Positions 35,090-46,617 of a stretch of DNA of 64,000 bases are shown here, piece by piece; the first letter of the stretch is position 1; the number at the start of each line of letters is the position of its first letter. This stretch comes from Phlebopus portentosus (lineage: Eukaryota > Basidiomycota > Agaricomycetes > Boletales > Boletinellaceae): NCBI GenBank assembly GCA_037892935.1, contig JAYXKI010000011.1, positions 1,054,001 to 1,118,000 of the forward strand. The letters run 5' to 3'. The notes below the pieces were generated by a model. The model saw only the letters and a list, made by a program, of their open reading frames with translations. It was not told the origin of the DNA and made no database searches. A program made the translations under genes and the position numbers.

Positions 35090-35596
35090 TGAAGTGGAGG
35101 CGCTACCTTTTGGCAGAGTAGATGCAACAATAAATAGTGGTTGTCTCTCGCAGCCGAATCAGGCAACTATGACTCACAGCTGTCAGGATTCAACTGAGAA
35201 TTCCAACGGTGCCAAGTGATAAGTTATGACTTGTCTCAATGTCATTTTCCAGCTGACTCGTAACGTCAGCAATGCAGTTCAGCACACATATACACTCTTT
35301 ACAACTGAATATCGTCACCTGGATGGTGGAAGATGCCAGGCGGAAAGGCAGCGCTCATAAATAAGTGGAAGTCTCCTGAACAATGAGTTGGGAAATTGTC
35401 AGCATATTATTTTGATCACCAGACCGTGCAGCGTTTCTGCCCTGGGTTATTCTGCGTCGCGTCTGCTCACAGGCCAATACATGACCTTCGAAGGCCTGAA
35501 AAATAAGGTTGATTGTTCGTAAGATCACTGGTCGTGTGGATCACTTCCAAAGGCGGATGGTACGAAAGTTACTTGGCGCAGCTTTATTTTACACAT

Positions 35597-35757
35597 TTCA
35601 AGCACAACTCTGGTATCCACCAAGTAGATCCAGGACCGACATTAGCTTGACCCTGAGAGAGCGGACTCTGATGACGAAGGAGGAGTGTAGTCGACAGCCA
35701 TAACTATAACACCTTTGCCGATGAGGTCTTTATGGCGGCTATCCAGCTAGATCGAGG
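35597..35757 (-). pseudogene. Relic of a fifth NmrA-like gene
   Basis: Read on the minus strand, this segment gives HKDLIGKGVIVMAVDYTPPS followed by SSESALS. It aligns at DNA and protein level with HKDLMDKGVKAVAVDYTSPS of pseudogene 2, and the similarity fades after a few dozen codons into a GGTCTACTTGG-like block. No start, glycine loop or downstream domain is present. It sits between paralogs 3 and 4. Confidence 0.7.
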
Positions 35758-35890
35758 CAAAGATGAGCTCACAAAGGACATGCACAAGAACATGCTTTAT
35801 TTTCTTCCTCAAGAAACTAAAATGCAGTATCTAACGGTGAAGGAATATTATATTCTGGAGGGGTGTGGGACTCATCAAGCTTATACGAGA

Positions 35891-36938
35891 TCAGTGGTCA
35901 TAAATCTCGACAAGCACGTCAATGACCTTCTTAGGCTTCCACTGCGGAAACTCATAATTCGTCAGCTCTTCAGGACGCCCGGTGATTATGTGACCTGCAT
36001 CCAGCTCCAGGATGAGTGGAGGCCACATTTCGTTAGGATTCCTCCTTGCTTCATCCTCTATCTCTGAGCGGGGACGGTGCGAGATCGAAACTGGTTTGCT
36101 CGAGTACTTCTGCCAAGATACAGCAATATCGTTTAAGCCCTATAATAAGATGTAAGTTTCTATATCAATTCTCGATATGGAGAAATGTTACTTACGATAC
36201 GATCACCTTCAATGCGGAAGATCCTCCATTCAAGCTTCTCGCGAGGCAGATTGATCAGAACGTGCCCAATATACTGGGCAATATCCGTCGCCGAAGTCCA
36301 TGAAATAAGCGCAGTACCAGAGCCTGGAATCGTGAACTCGCCCTTATCAAAGTTGAAGCCGAGAATTTCGGAGTACCCTCTGAGAGAAACAATAAGTCCA
36401 CATTCCTAGTACACATCAGATAGATGCTTACGGTGCAAACATCATATCAGAAAACATGCCAGTCCAGAATACAGCATACGGCAGTTTAATTTCCTCGCAC
36501 TTTTGCCGCATCTGCGTTCTGCTGCGGAACAAAGTGTGGTCTTTGGTTTCTTCGACCGGACCGCTGGCGTAGTCGGATGGTACGATGAGCTTGACATCCG
36601 CTGCTTTGGCGGCTTCCGCAAGACCTCTTTCATCATACCCCTCAGGAAGAGATGAGATGACAACGTCAGTACCGGAAAGTGCAGCTTTCAGAGACGACGG
36701 AGACGAATAATCGACAGCAGTGATCTTCGCCCCTTTCGCTCCGAGGTCTTCGTGGCTTCCCACCTAGAATTGATGCATATTAATGAAGGCACTTGAAAAC
36801 CCAACTGCAACCCACGGAGCGAGTCAAAATAGTGAGGGATGATATTTCCCCTGCATCCTTCCTCCTGAGGAATTCCTCAGCAATGACTTTGCCGATGTTT
36901 CCGGCACCAACGATAGCGAAGTTCTTAAAGCCAGACAT
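35891..36938 (-). CDS. NmrA/isoflavone-reductase-like NAD(P)-binding protein (paralog 4)
   Basis: This intact copy starts MSGFKNFAIVGAGNIGKVIA. The blocks GAKITAVDYSSPSSLKAALS, KAADVKLIVPSDYASGPVEE, LPYAVFWTGMFSDMMFAP, FTIPGSGTALISWTSATDIA and LPREKLEWRIFRIEGDRI parallel paralog 3 almost residue for residue. It ends QWKPKKVIDVLVEIYDH at TGA 35891-35893. One change is GTEPISW to GTALISW. It has the same intron positions as paralog 3, consistent with recent tandem duplication. The role is unknown. Confidence 0.85.
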
Positions 36939-38070
36939 TGGAATTCAAGTGTTGCACTCCACAGAGCAGACTACACCGATTATATAGTGTCTTCCTTCAA
37001 GGCTGAATCAGCCGAATCTGACCAATAGGTGTGTTTAGGACTCAAGCAACCTTTAGAGTCAAAACTCCGATGGATGCCAAGTGACAGCCTTTGTATTATC
37101 GCCCAACGCTCAACGACATATTTATTATCCAGCTGACACGTAGTGTAAGCATCACAGCAGTCCAGTGCACACTCGTGACGAAATGTCAGCCGTGTCTTGG
37201 AGGATACCAAGAAAAGAGGATCAGCAAATGCGCATACGTGGAGCCCTAGGGAAGTCTCCGTGAGTGAAATGACTCAGGGGTAAATGTCAACGATGTAGTA
37301 CACATCACAGTTCTAGATAGCGTTGCTGAGACATTCTGTTCCTGGGATGTGTTGCAGACTAATAATTGACCTAGGGTCTCTGCAAAATCAGGTTAATCGT
37401 CAGTCGGGCCCACCTAGTGAGCACTTTTATCTTACATACTATTGACGAACCAGAAGAATTCTTGGACCCTGTGATGTTCGGATCGCAACAAAGCGTACGT
37501 ACTGTCCGGCGTAGATTGCTTCACATTTGTGCTGTTGACAAATGCATAACCTGATTTATTAGCTGTCCAAATGTGTTCCGCTCCAGAATCCACGTATAAA
37601 ACAAGGGCAAGACTTCTACTCTATGATTGGAATTGGATAGAACGATAGAATCCAATTACATAGATAAGATAAAATGTCACACATGGACGCAACGCGCTGG
37701 CAAACTGCTATTTCGTAACAGTTTGCGTTTGGCTAGGTGTGGGTTATGTACTTCATATGACTAAGTAAACGCTCATTACCACTTCTGGCCTACATTACGT
37801 TACACGTTTTTTATGTCAAGTAAATTGCAATATACGTGAACATGGAGCGTTCGGAAAGGGGCTCTTTTCAATTCTCTGACTCTATGTAGTATATAGTACA
37901 GATGTGGATCCTTCGCCATCATTGGGCCCGTCAAATTGGCAGACTGGTAATGAAAGGAACGCGTAGAGAATAGTAACATAAAAGGTGTCGTTCACAAGCG
38001 TCTTTCAAGTATCCCTTCCACCCTCTTTTTGACTCGGAAACTGCGAAAGGAATGATAAACCAGGAACCAA
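36939..38070. other. Intergenic, no gene seen
   Basis: The left part (to about 37420) is a diverged duplicate of the 5' flank of paralog 3 (35090-35530). The remainder is AT-rich, with no gene seen. Confidence 0.5.
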
Positions 38071-39705
38071 TCATCCAAGCAGGCCCTCGCCATCAGATAC
38101 TGCCGTGGCAGAGCCCCAAGAATCGGAAGAGCCCATTTCGCTGTATCGCATAATACGGAGTCTTTGGGACGGCGGAATAACTTTTTCGTCAAGAGCATGC
38201 GGCATTCCACCCTGTAGGACACCGACGCGCTTCATGGCAAGCAACTGCAAGAAAGTGAGTAAAGGTAATAAGGTAATACACCATCTATTGATGCTCACGT
38301 TGTGGGCGGCATTGGAATGGTCATAAACGCCACCAAAGAAAGCAGTCGTCGCGTCCTTGCCGATGTACTTGACAAGAAGATGGCGACCCCCAGGATGCTC
38401 ATCCAAGAACGAACCGACATCGTGAATGAATCCAGCAATGAGAATAAGAGGACGTCTCTCCGCCTGCTTGACAACTAAAGGGCAATTAGAAACAGCTTTA
38501 TTTACTAACACGCCTAAAGATCAAACACTTACAGCTCTCATAAGAGATGACAGGCAATTTGCTATTGTCACGCGGCCATGAAATCACATCCTGAACTTCG
38601 CGAAGCTTCTTGAGTTCCATTGTCAACCGACCCTTTCGGATCTCGTTGCTCGGGAAAGTCTTCAAGTGGCTCGCGAGTCCGAGCTTCGCCATACACCAGA
38701 TGAACCACTTTGTCGGATCATACTGGTACCACTTGATGGCATTACGATAATCCATGGGGAACTGGTGGTGGAAGTTATGGTATCCTTCGCCGACCGTCAC
38801 AAACGCAGTGATCATATGGTCGCGTGGAGTGAGCTTATCGTCGAAAGGCTGTTCACCAAGCCAGTGTGCAAGAGAATTGACGCAGAACGTGGAGTGGTGC
38901 ACGAAGGTAAGACGAGCTGCACCGGCAAAGACGAAACCACCAAGGAAGTCTCCCCAGAGGAGGCCTGGGATAACTGTCGGTACCCCGAAGCCCATCGTGA
39001 GGATAAGTGGAATGTACCACCGATGCTGCCACCGAACAACCGCGCTTTTGGAAAGGTCACTGACGTCAGCCACGCCAGGCTTGATGCGAGGTTTCACGAG
39101 CATCCAACCAATATGCGACCAGAAGAAACCCCGGTGGGCGTTGTATGGATCAAGCTCCGTATCCGTGTAGCGGTGGTGAGCACGGTGACCCCTCGACCAC
39201 CATTTGATAGAACCTTCTACAGCACCGGTACCGGCCATCGCGAGGAAGTACTCAAGGGGTTTCGAGGCATTATACGAGCGATGCGCCCACAACCGATGAT
39301 ATCCTATTATTGGTCAGTTCAGTATTCTGACATAAGGAATGAAAAAAGAGGTTAACAAGCCAACTCACCAGCAGTAATGCCCAAACCCGTAATGAAATAG
39401 TACACAACGGAGAACCAAAACGTCTTCCATTGGAAAGGCACGTTCAAAATACCCCAAATGGCAATGCTAGGCGTGATCGTAAGGACGGCAAGAGAGATAT
39501 AGTTGAGCTCGCCCCAGAAGTTGTTCCACGACAAAGGTGGACGCGGTTTCGCGCGCTTAAGTGTCCATTGCACATAGTTATCGGGAATATCGATGTCTGC
39601 AGGCTGCTCCTCCTTTAACGCCTTGCTCTTAAGTTTTGGCGAATCCGGAGGCGACGCGATGTCGGGTGGAGGCGTCTTGCGTGACGGCTTTACTGTGTCA
39701 GCCAT
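38071..39705 (-). CDS. OLE1: Stearoyl-CoA (acyl-CoA) delta-9 desaturase
   Basis: This is an integral ER enzyme that introduces the first double bond into palmitoyl- and stearoyl-CoA. After a hydrophilic N terminus (MADTVKPSRKTPPPDIASPP) come hydrophobic hairpins. The three histidine boxes are HRLWAH (split by the first intron), HRAHHRYTD and EGYHNFHHQFP. The C-terminal domain is a fused cytochrome b5 with FLDEHPGGRHLLVKYIGKDA and HSNAAHN, as in fungal Ole1. Three introns are seen. The gene is complete, ending DGEGLLG. Fungal homologues are transcriptionally controlled by unsaturated fatty acids; no element for this could be read here. Confidence 0.95.
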
Positions 39706-41079
39706 GGTGTTTTCCTTTCGTAAAATTCGTACTGCTCGCGTGCCGGACGTCGGTGAAGGCACCGGTAAGAAAGGTGGGCGAGGCAATGGGAGGACGGTGG
39801 AAGGGGGACGTGGAGAAAGAACTACGCGGTGCAGGGCGAGTTTATATTTTAATTTAAAACTCAGAGCTGAGCGCAAATCTTGGGGATTCGGGACTTGCCG
39901 ACTCGTCCAGATTTGGCAATGCAAGTCGGGGTGGGGATCACCTTCGAATCCGTTCTCTCCCATGTCTCGACCACTGGTTTTCAGAAAGTCTCCTGATGGT
40001 AATGTTATCCGCCTCCGACATCCTCCACGTCCTCTCGCCTTTGGATCCTTGTAAATTCGACGACAATGACAGGATAGAGCGCGATCCAGTGGGCTTTACC
40101 GAGCATTTCTCACGCCACGTTATCCCCAACCTTGTTAATTTAAATTATCACAACGCATATGTTGCGGAATGCTTAAGGAAAGCTGATTGGGCTTCTCATG
40201 AAGTGGCTCTGAGATGCCATTGGCCGAAATAACCTGCATATCGCTGTGGAGACTTTGGAGCCACTCAGATCTGAGGTCAGGATCAGTGAAAAACTGGAAA
40301 GTAGCAAATAGTTAATCGTTCGACGATTCCATCCCGCCGCAGTAACCCAAAGCTGGGCAGGGTCAAAACGGAGCTGTCGGGTGCTTGTTCCGGCCCCAAG
40401 ATTCCATCAACCTTGTACGTAGTCGTCGCCATTCAGAGAGCTCATACATTACAAATACATACAGTTTACGCCTCGAGCCTTGATTTCTCTGCGAGCCACC
40501 GGAAGGAACCGCGACATTCTTTATAGTCCATTCAAGACCAAGGAGGAACTTGATTTCGGGCGCAGCTACAAAACACGGAAAGCGCAAAAAGCCAGCCAGC
40601 CAGGAAGGATGCTCTGAACATTCGTAAGACTCCCCTGGAAGACTCGATCGCCCACTCTCGCCCTGGATTTTATGATTCGCAGTCAAAGAGCGACCTAGCA
40701 TAGGTCGATTGCGTTGCCTAGGCCCGATATCCGGTGTTCTTGGAAACACAAGGCGATGATGACAGCGATTGGAGCCTGTATTCAGCGGCAGGAGTCGATT
40801 GTCATATGTAACCTCCGTCGTTTCTCTCCTTGCGGATCGTGAGATCTGGAGGATCATTCCTCAAATGCGATCTCACTCTGCCCATGCAATCCGTGGGTTG
40901 CTTCTGATTTGTGCACCTCAGAAGAGCAGTCTGAGTCTCTCGTTACGTGTGCATACTGTTGATTGCCACTCGTGAACAACGTAATATCATCGAAGAGCAG
41001 GCCAGAAGCAAGTGTTCTATTTGTTCTCTATGGTGCGATCAATGAGGTGCTCTGGTAGATAACGGTCGAATAGACCCCA
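39706..41079. other. Gene-poor stretch, desaturase promoter side
   Basis: This contains the desaturase 5' flank, rich in GGTGGGCGAGG and GGAAGGGGGACG motifs near 39770-39820. A minus frame at 40363-40857 and a plus frame at 39996-40232 were examined; neither resembles a known protein. Confidence 0.45.
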
Positions 41080-42762
41080 TCATGCAAATTCAATGCCGCT
41101 CACACTCCTCATTGTGTAATTTGTTCCTCCATTCGCCGCTCTCTCCCCTACTTCGTTCAGATTTACCAAGAGCTGGCCTCCAAGTATACAGAGCAGTGTC
41201 GGATTTCCCAGCGCATTCAATAGATTCGACACGAAGGGGCTAACGTGCACCAGGCTGTTATCCACCATCCTCAGAACGCAGCAAAATATAACGATTAGAC
41301 TCCGAGACATTTCGCATACGCATTAAGTGAGCAGTTTCACTTACAAACCGTAGTAGAGTACTTGGTCTTGAATGAGAACGCCGATCAGATGAAAACCCTT
41401 GAAGCCGGACGAGATTTCCAATATTCCGCTGCCTGCCTTGTACAAAGCGAAACATAGCAGAATCAATCCGTATGCTAACGGGATGGACCTACAAGAATTA
41501 GTAGAAGTATTCATATTGGACTAACTCGGAGGACTGAGATGCGTACCAGGAGATGATGTTCAGAGTCTGGGGTGGGTCATTGGTAAAAGTGAAAATGGTG
41601 ATCTCTGCTGTGATACCGACGGCAGTAACTAGAAGAATGATAATGAGAACCAGAGTTCCATAGAAGCAAGAAATATGGACTAAGGTCTTACAATCTGAGA
41701 AAATATTGCAGTAGATGAGAATGCTGAGACCAGCAGCGACTTCCAATGCGAGGAGCGCGTGGAAGACAGACAGTTTCTTTTCTGGGAGAGGTCAGACGAT
41801 TCTTGTGTTGCGCATGAAAAAAAGGAGAAAGCTCGCCTCGGTGATAAAGTGCCAACACACGAATCAGGAGGATATCTGTAGTGGAGGCATTCGTAAACGT
41901 CAGTAGAACTATGCATAGACACGTTACTTACAATCGATCATTACGATAGTAATGAGATCTGGCTACTCGTGAGTATAGCACCACTAAGAGACGAAAAGAC
42001 GCGTACCAGACAACGAAGCGATCCAGTACAGAAGTCGACCTAGATAACGTTTATATCAGTAGGGGAAAGAATTCGTGTCTCAACACGATACGCACAACTA
42101 GAAAGTACAGTAAAATTTCAAATCATATAATTATATGTCTGGTACGCACTTCATAATGTTTTCCGTATATCCCCAAACTGACGAGTCGTTCCGTCTCAGA
42201 CTTGGGAGCTCCAGAGAATAAGTAGGCACCGAGAACTCACCAGCTATGTTACAAGCAACTCCTAAAACTTCAACGAGCCGGTTCTGATATCATTTTAGAA
42301 GTTACCGCCTCCAAAGTGAACACTACTTACTGCGAAATAGGCTAGGCTGGCTGTGCTTCGTGGTTTTACCTGAGTCTCTGCATAAGCAAGAGACCCAAAT
42401 CATTGAGGCGTGCCGCGAAAAGCTCACCCAGAAGTATTTCACCTAGACACACACCATCATAAGTCCCTCGCCCCGACATAATAACGCGGAAGTTTAAATA
42501 CCTCGTCATGCAACGTGATGACTTCAAGTTGACGTTTTAGAATCCATTCAGGTGTGAAGAAGCATGAAAGCTTACTAGAATGATAGACTAGAACGGCTGC
42601 AAGGGCCACACTAAAGTACTGTTGAGTTGCAGTCTCCGAGACGACCAATCTGACGAGACTCGGGTCAATGGCTTCAGTGTCAGACCGAGAATGAAAGACG
42701 TTGAGGCTTGCCATCGCCGGATTCTTCGTTAGTGGCATGAACTCAAGTAAAGATGGCGGCAT
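41080..42762 (-). CDS. Seven-helix membrane protein, DUF6533-like (paralog 3)
   Basis: This is the third member of the family, with the same order of blocks: MPPSLLEFMPLTKNPAMASL (the start could also be the inner MASLN), ETATQQYFSVALAAVLVYHS, TLHDEV, TDILLIRVLALYHRGERKLS, EVAAGLSILIYCNIFSD, IPLAYGLILLCFALYKAGSG and FHLIGVLIQDQVLYY. The last helix is VSNLLNALGNPTLLCILGGQ followed by LLVNLNEVGERAANGGTNYT. The end is VSGIEFA, like paralog 1. About eight introns are needed; those in the middle are approximate. The function is unknown. Confidence 0.72.
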
Positions 42763-43502
42763 TCTTATACTTAAGCAGCTGGAATCAATGCTCGTGAAAC
42801 GCAAAATTAATGGGCGCAAGGCAAGGAATATTACTCATAGATAATGAGCCGCAATGGTTTCATTCGATGAACATGATATATCTGATGTCAGAAGCAGATG
42901 TTGAGCAGCGAAGAAGATCGAGCATTCTTTTCTCCCGCCGGAAACTTGATATGGGAAACAACAGCTTTAAAATGCGAGACTCCTGCTCAATTCGATTGAT
43001 CCGGAGTGCCAGGAAGGTAGGAGACAGATCGGTACCGGTCGAGATGCAAAACAGTGAGATCTTCAGCATCAATTCTGAAAAGGGAAGTTTTGTTGAAAAT
43101 TGCACATGGATGCCTTAAGGCAATAAGTCTGAGTAGAAGCGAAGATCTTATGGTAGATATGTTGAGACGCGGCGAGGTAAAGAGTTGGTCGAGATGTCAA
43201 ATGTCGCCAATAATGTAGGGAGCGTCAATCACTGTTTTGAGTTTCATTACAGTAAGTGGAAGTTTTCATGTACTCTCGACCTTGCGAGAAGCGTGGCGCA
43301 TGGACTTGCTCAACCGCATAGTCCTCAAAGCTGCTTTTACACTTCTTAAAAAGCTTCATCAGTTCTAAATAGACTCTACGTGAAACAAATCAGTAGATCA
43401 AAGCCCCATCGACAGCAACAGCAACAGTGAAGCACAATACACAACTTTGTTTACTATAAAATTTTCACTTCTTTTATCCTCCAGGCAGGTAGTCGTCTAT
43501 GA
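42763..43502. other. Intergenic, no gene seen
   Basis: This lies between the third seven-helix gene and the end of the prolyl-tRNA synthetase gene. No supportable feature. Confidence 0.5.
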
Positions 43503-46206
43503 TCAATAAGATCGACCAAACATAGTCCAGCGCTTCGCATCCTTGCCGCAAGCCGGGCACTTCGTAACACCGGGCTCGATAGCCGGATATCGTCCCTGGT
43601 CGAACGGGATGGCGAGGGACTTGGCTCCTGCTGAGGGAGCGCGGGCGTCTTGTGGTTCTGATGAAGAGCTAGATTAAAGGGTTAAAAACGACACAATAAG
43701 ATGCAGATAAAGAAGGATACGTACGCGCGAGCACTTCTCTCTTTGATATCGTCTTCACAGTCCTCGTCCTCGCACCACGGAAGGACGGCAACACATTTAC
43801 TGTCCAACGTCGGCACCAAGTCGTCCCATTTGGTTATAACGCGTAGACGTGACATGTAAAGCGCCTTTGCACGCTCGTACATATCTTGCTGGATCGTTTC
43901 GAGCAGTTCAGGGACGGCTGTTTCGAGTTCTGCGAGAGGGATGGGAGATTTGACGCCTGTGTCTCGGCGAACGGAGAGGACTTGCTGCTTCTGGGAATCT
44001 TTGGGACCGAATTCTAATCGGAGTGGGACACCCTGAATAAATCCATTCCATGAGAAGTAGCATGGATCAATATCCCAAGGATGCAAACCTTTTGCTCCCA
44101 ATCGTTGAACTTGTATCCAGGAGTATACCCATCTCGTACGTCTGCCTTGGCGCGAATACCCGCCTTCCCCAGGCGCTTTGTGAGCTCCTCGCAACGGCTG
44201 TACAAATCCTCCTTCTCAATGTTCGCCTTGTCCTTCTGCGCAGCTGTGTCCTCTTTTTTACTCGCCTTCAGCCCGCAAGGAACTATAACCACCTGGAGAT
44301 TCGCTACGCGCGGCGGGAGGACAAGACCCTGGTTATCACCATGGATCATAACCATAACACCGATCGTGCGCGTGCTCAGACCCCATGAATTCTGCCAGAC
44401 GTATAGTTTGCCGCCGTTGGGACCTTTGCCTTGTGGATCGTCCGGATCCTCGACGACGATGTTGAACATCTCTGGACGAGAAAAGTTCTGACCCAGGCAA
44501 TGGGAGGTCGCTGCTTGAATACCACGACCCGTTGTTGGGACGAAGCCCTCTACAGTCGTAGTGTACAAACCACCAGCAAACTTCTCCTTCTCGGACTTGA
44601 CGCCAGGGATGACCGGGACAGCGAGCAGGTCCTCATATACGCGTCGGTACAGATCCAGAATCTCGAGCACTTCCTTGTCTGCCTCTTCTTTTCTGAGATG
44701 CGCAGTGTGGCCTTCTTGCCAGAGAAATTCACGCGTACGTAGGAACGGCTGTGGGTTCTTGAACTCCCATCGGACGACGCTGTTCCATTGGTTAAGCTTC
44801 AGTGGAAGGTCTCGATGGCTCTTGATCCACTTTGCATAGTAAGGATACATGGCGGTTTCTGAGGTCGGACGAATAGCGATCGGCTCTTCCAATTCAGAAC
44901 TCCCTCTGGTCACACGAACGTCAATATTCATTCATAAAAGAATGTCAATAGCACTTACGCCCTAGTCACCCATGCAACTTCAGGAGAGAAACCTTCTATG
45001 TGGTCCTTTTCACGTTCAAGGACTTTCTGAGATACGAACATCGGGAAATAAGCGTTCTCTACACCCATCTCTTTAATCCTAGTGTTGAACCAGTCTGCGG
45101 AGAATAAGCAGCTAGTAATAGCATGATTTGATCGATATACCTTGGATAACTTCCCAAATACTATATGCCCAAGGCTTTAGTATGTAGCATCCACTGACAC
45201 TGTAGTAATCCAGCATATCGGCTTTGATCAGAACCTGAGGAAAATTTAGCGTCTAAACTATATGCTATGGATGGGACCAACAGACATTGGTGTACCAGCT
45301 AGCGAAGTCGACCTCCTTCTTTACACCAATAGCGATCTGCACGGAACCCTCGATTTTAGCGTCCTCTTTTGTCGCCTTTTCTGGGACTGGCTTCGAAGAA
45401 GCGGGCGCAGCAGCAGCAGGCGCGGCAGCCGCCTCTGCTTTGAGCACGTCAAAGTCTACCACAAGCACTTTCGAACCTTCAGATTCTAGACATTGTAGGT
45501 ATGAAGCAATATCAGATCCGGATAGAAAGACGGTAGAATTAGGGGCGAATGCGTGAACGGCGAAGGTGGATGACGAGGATGCGAGTGAAGCGTCGAGGAC
45601 AGTCACAACTTTCGGAAATGTGCTTGCGTTGAGCGCCAGTGGAGAGACTAAAGAAATTAGCAAAATGATTGCTACAATACCGATGGGATCGTGCTCACGA
45701 GAATCCTTATCCAATGCGAAGAATTCCTTCAACAGATCTGCTGATGCAAGCCTCAGCTCCTTCAAGTTCAATTTCTTGCCTAATGCAGCAGAGCTCGTCT
45801 CCGTCTCTTCACGTGCAATGACCACGACCGGTACAGGCGTTGCAGATTTCGCGGTCTTGGGCTTGAATACAAGAGTTTTGGTGAGCTGGAAATCGGAAGG
45901 TATGCCGGCCGTCGCGACGAGCGCGTCTCGCCACGAAGCAGGAGAAGTCTGTGCAGTGTGTTTGACGCTCGCCAAAGGCTTAACCGACAACTTCGCCAAT
46001 TGCACGCTCACAGCATCGACGGCGTTAGACATGCTGGAATAGCGACGGCAACGATGAGAAGGACGTGATGCTGGTGATAGAACAACCTGCGCGTGGGCAA
46101 AGGGAAACAATGACTGGACGCGGCAGAAGTGAAAACCAGAACGAGTCAGATTTTTTGAACTGAGACGACGCGAAAATACGCCGGCGACGCATCGTCGCGC
46201 CAGCAT
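43503..46206 (-). CDS. Prolyl-tRNA synthetase, eukaryotic cytosolic type with N-terminal YbaK-like domain
   Basis: This class II synthetase charges tRNA-Pro. The N-terminal part ([20 protein letters not shown] ... [20 protein letters not shown]) resembles the YbaK/editing-like insertion domain of fungal ProRS. A Lys/Ala-rich linker follows, then the catalytic core: [24 protein letters not shown] sequence, [20 protein letters not shown] (motif 2 region), [16 protein letters not shown] and TSHCLGQNF. The anticodon-binding part has [20 protein letters not shown]. The zinc-binding end is [18 protein letters not shown]. Two in-frame ATGs are possible. The upstream one (46206) adds [20 protein letters not shown], a likely mitochondrial presequence; the inner one (46032, [15 protein letters not shown]) gives a cytosolic form. 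Confidence 0.9.
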
Positions 46207-46617
46207 TCAGCGTTCGTCAACGTCGAGTGTCGCCGGTGTGTTCGACGTTATGGTCGACGTGTCACTGTCGCGTCGGTAGCGGCGAATAAAAAATGAAATT
46301 ATCGTGATTTTTTTCTCAGATGATCGACCCGAGGTTGAAACTCAAAAAAAAAAAAAAAAAACTGTTGAACGCATATAGCCAAGGCTGGCCATGACGATGG
46401 CTCACTGTAGTCGACTTTTACTAGGTTGATGTGGCATTACTTTTGCGTTGAGTAGGGCATTTCTGTCGCTGCGAATTACAAAGGAGGATTTGTATGTAGG
46501 TCTATGTTCCAACTAAACAGGGAGAAGTTATTATACGCGGTAATTAGAATTCACGACTACCTGAGGTAGCTTATTCTGCTACAGCTTGAAAGACAAATGA
46601 AACTTGTACCTACAGAT
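46207..46617. other. Intergenic with an 18-A run
   Basis: About 410 bp between the two synthetase genes, with a homopolymer of 18 A at 46344-46361. It should hold the ProRS promoter and the IleRS terminator. Confidence 0.5.

Noticed and set aside
38666..39355. Long + strand open frame of 229 codons
   Set aside because: It lies antisense to the desaturase catalytic exons, which carry all histidine boxes; the opposite frame is a shadow.
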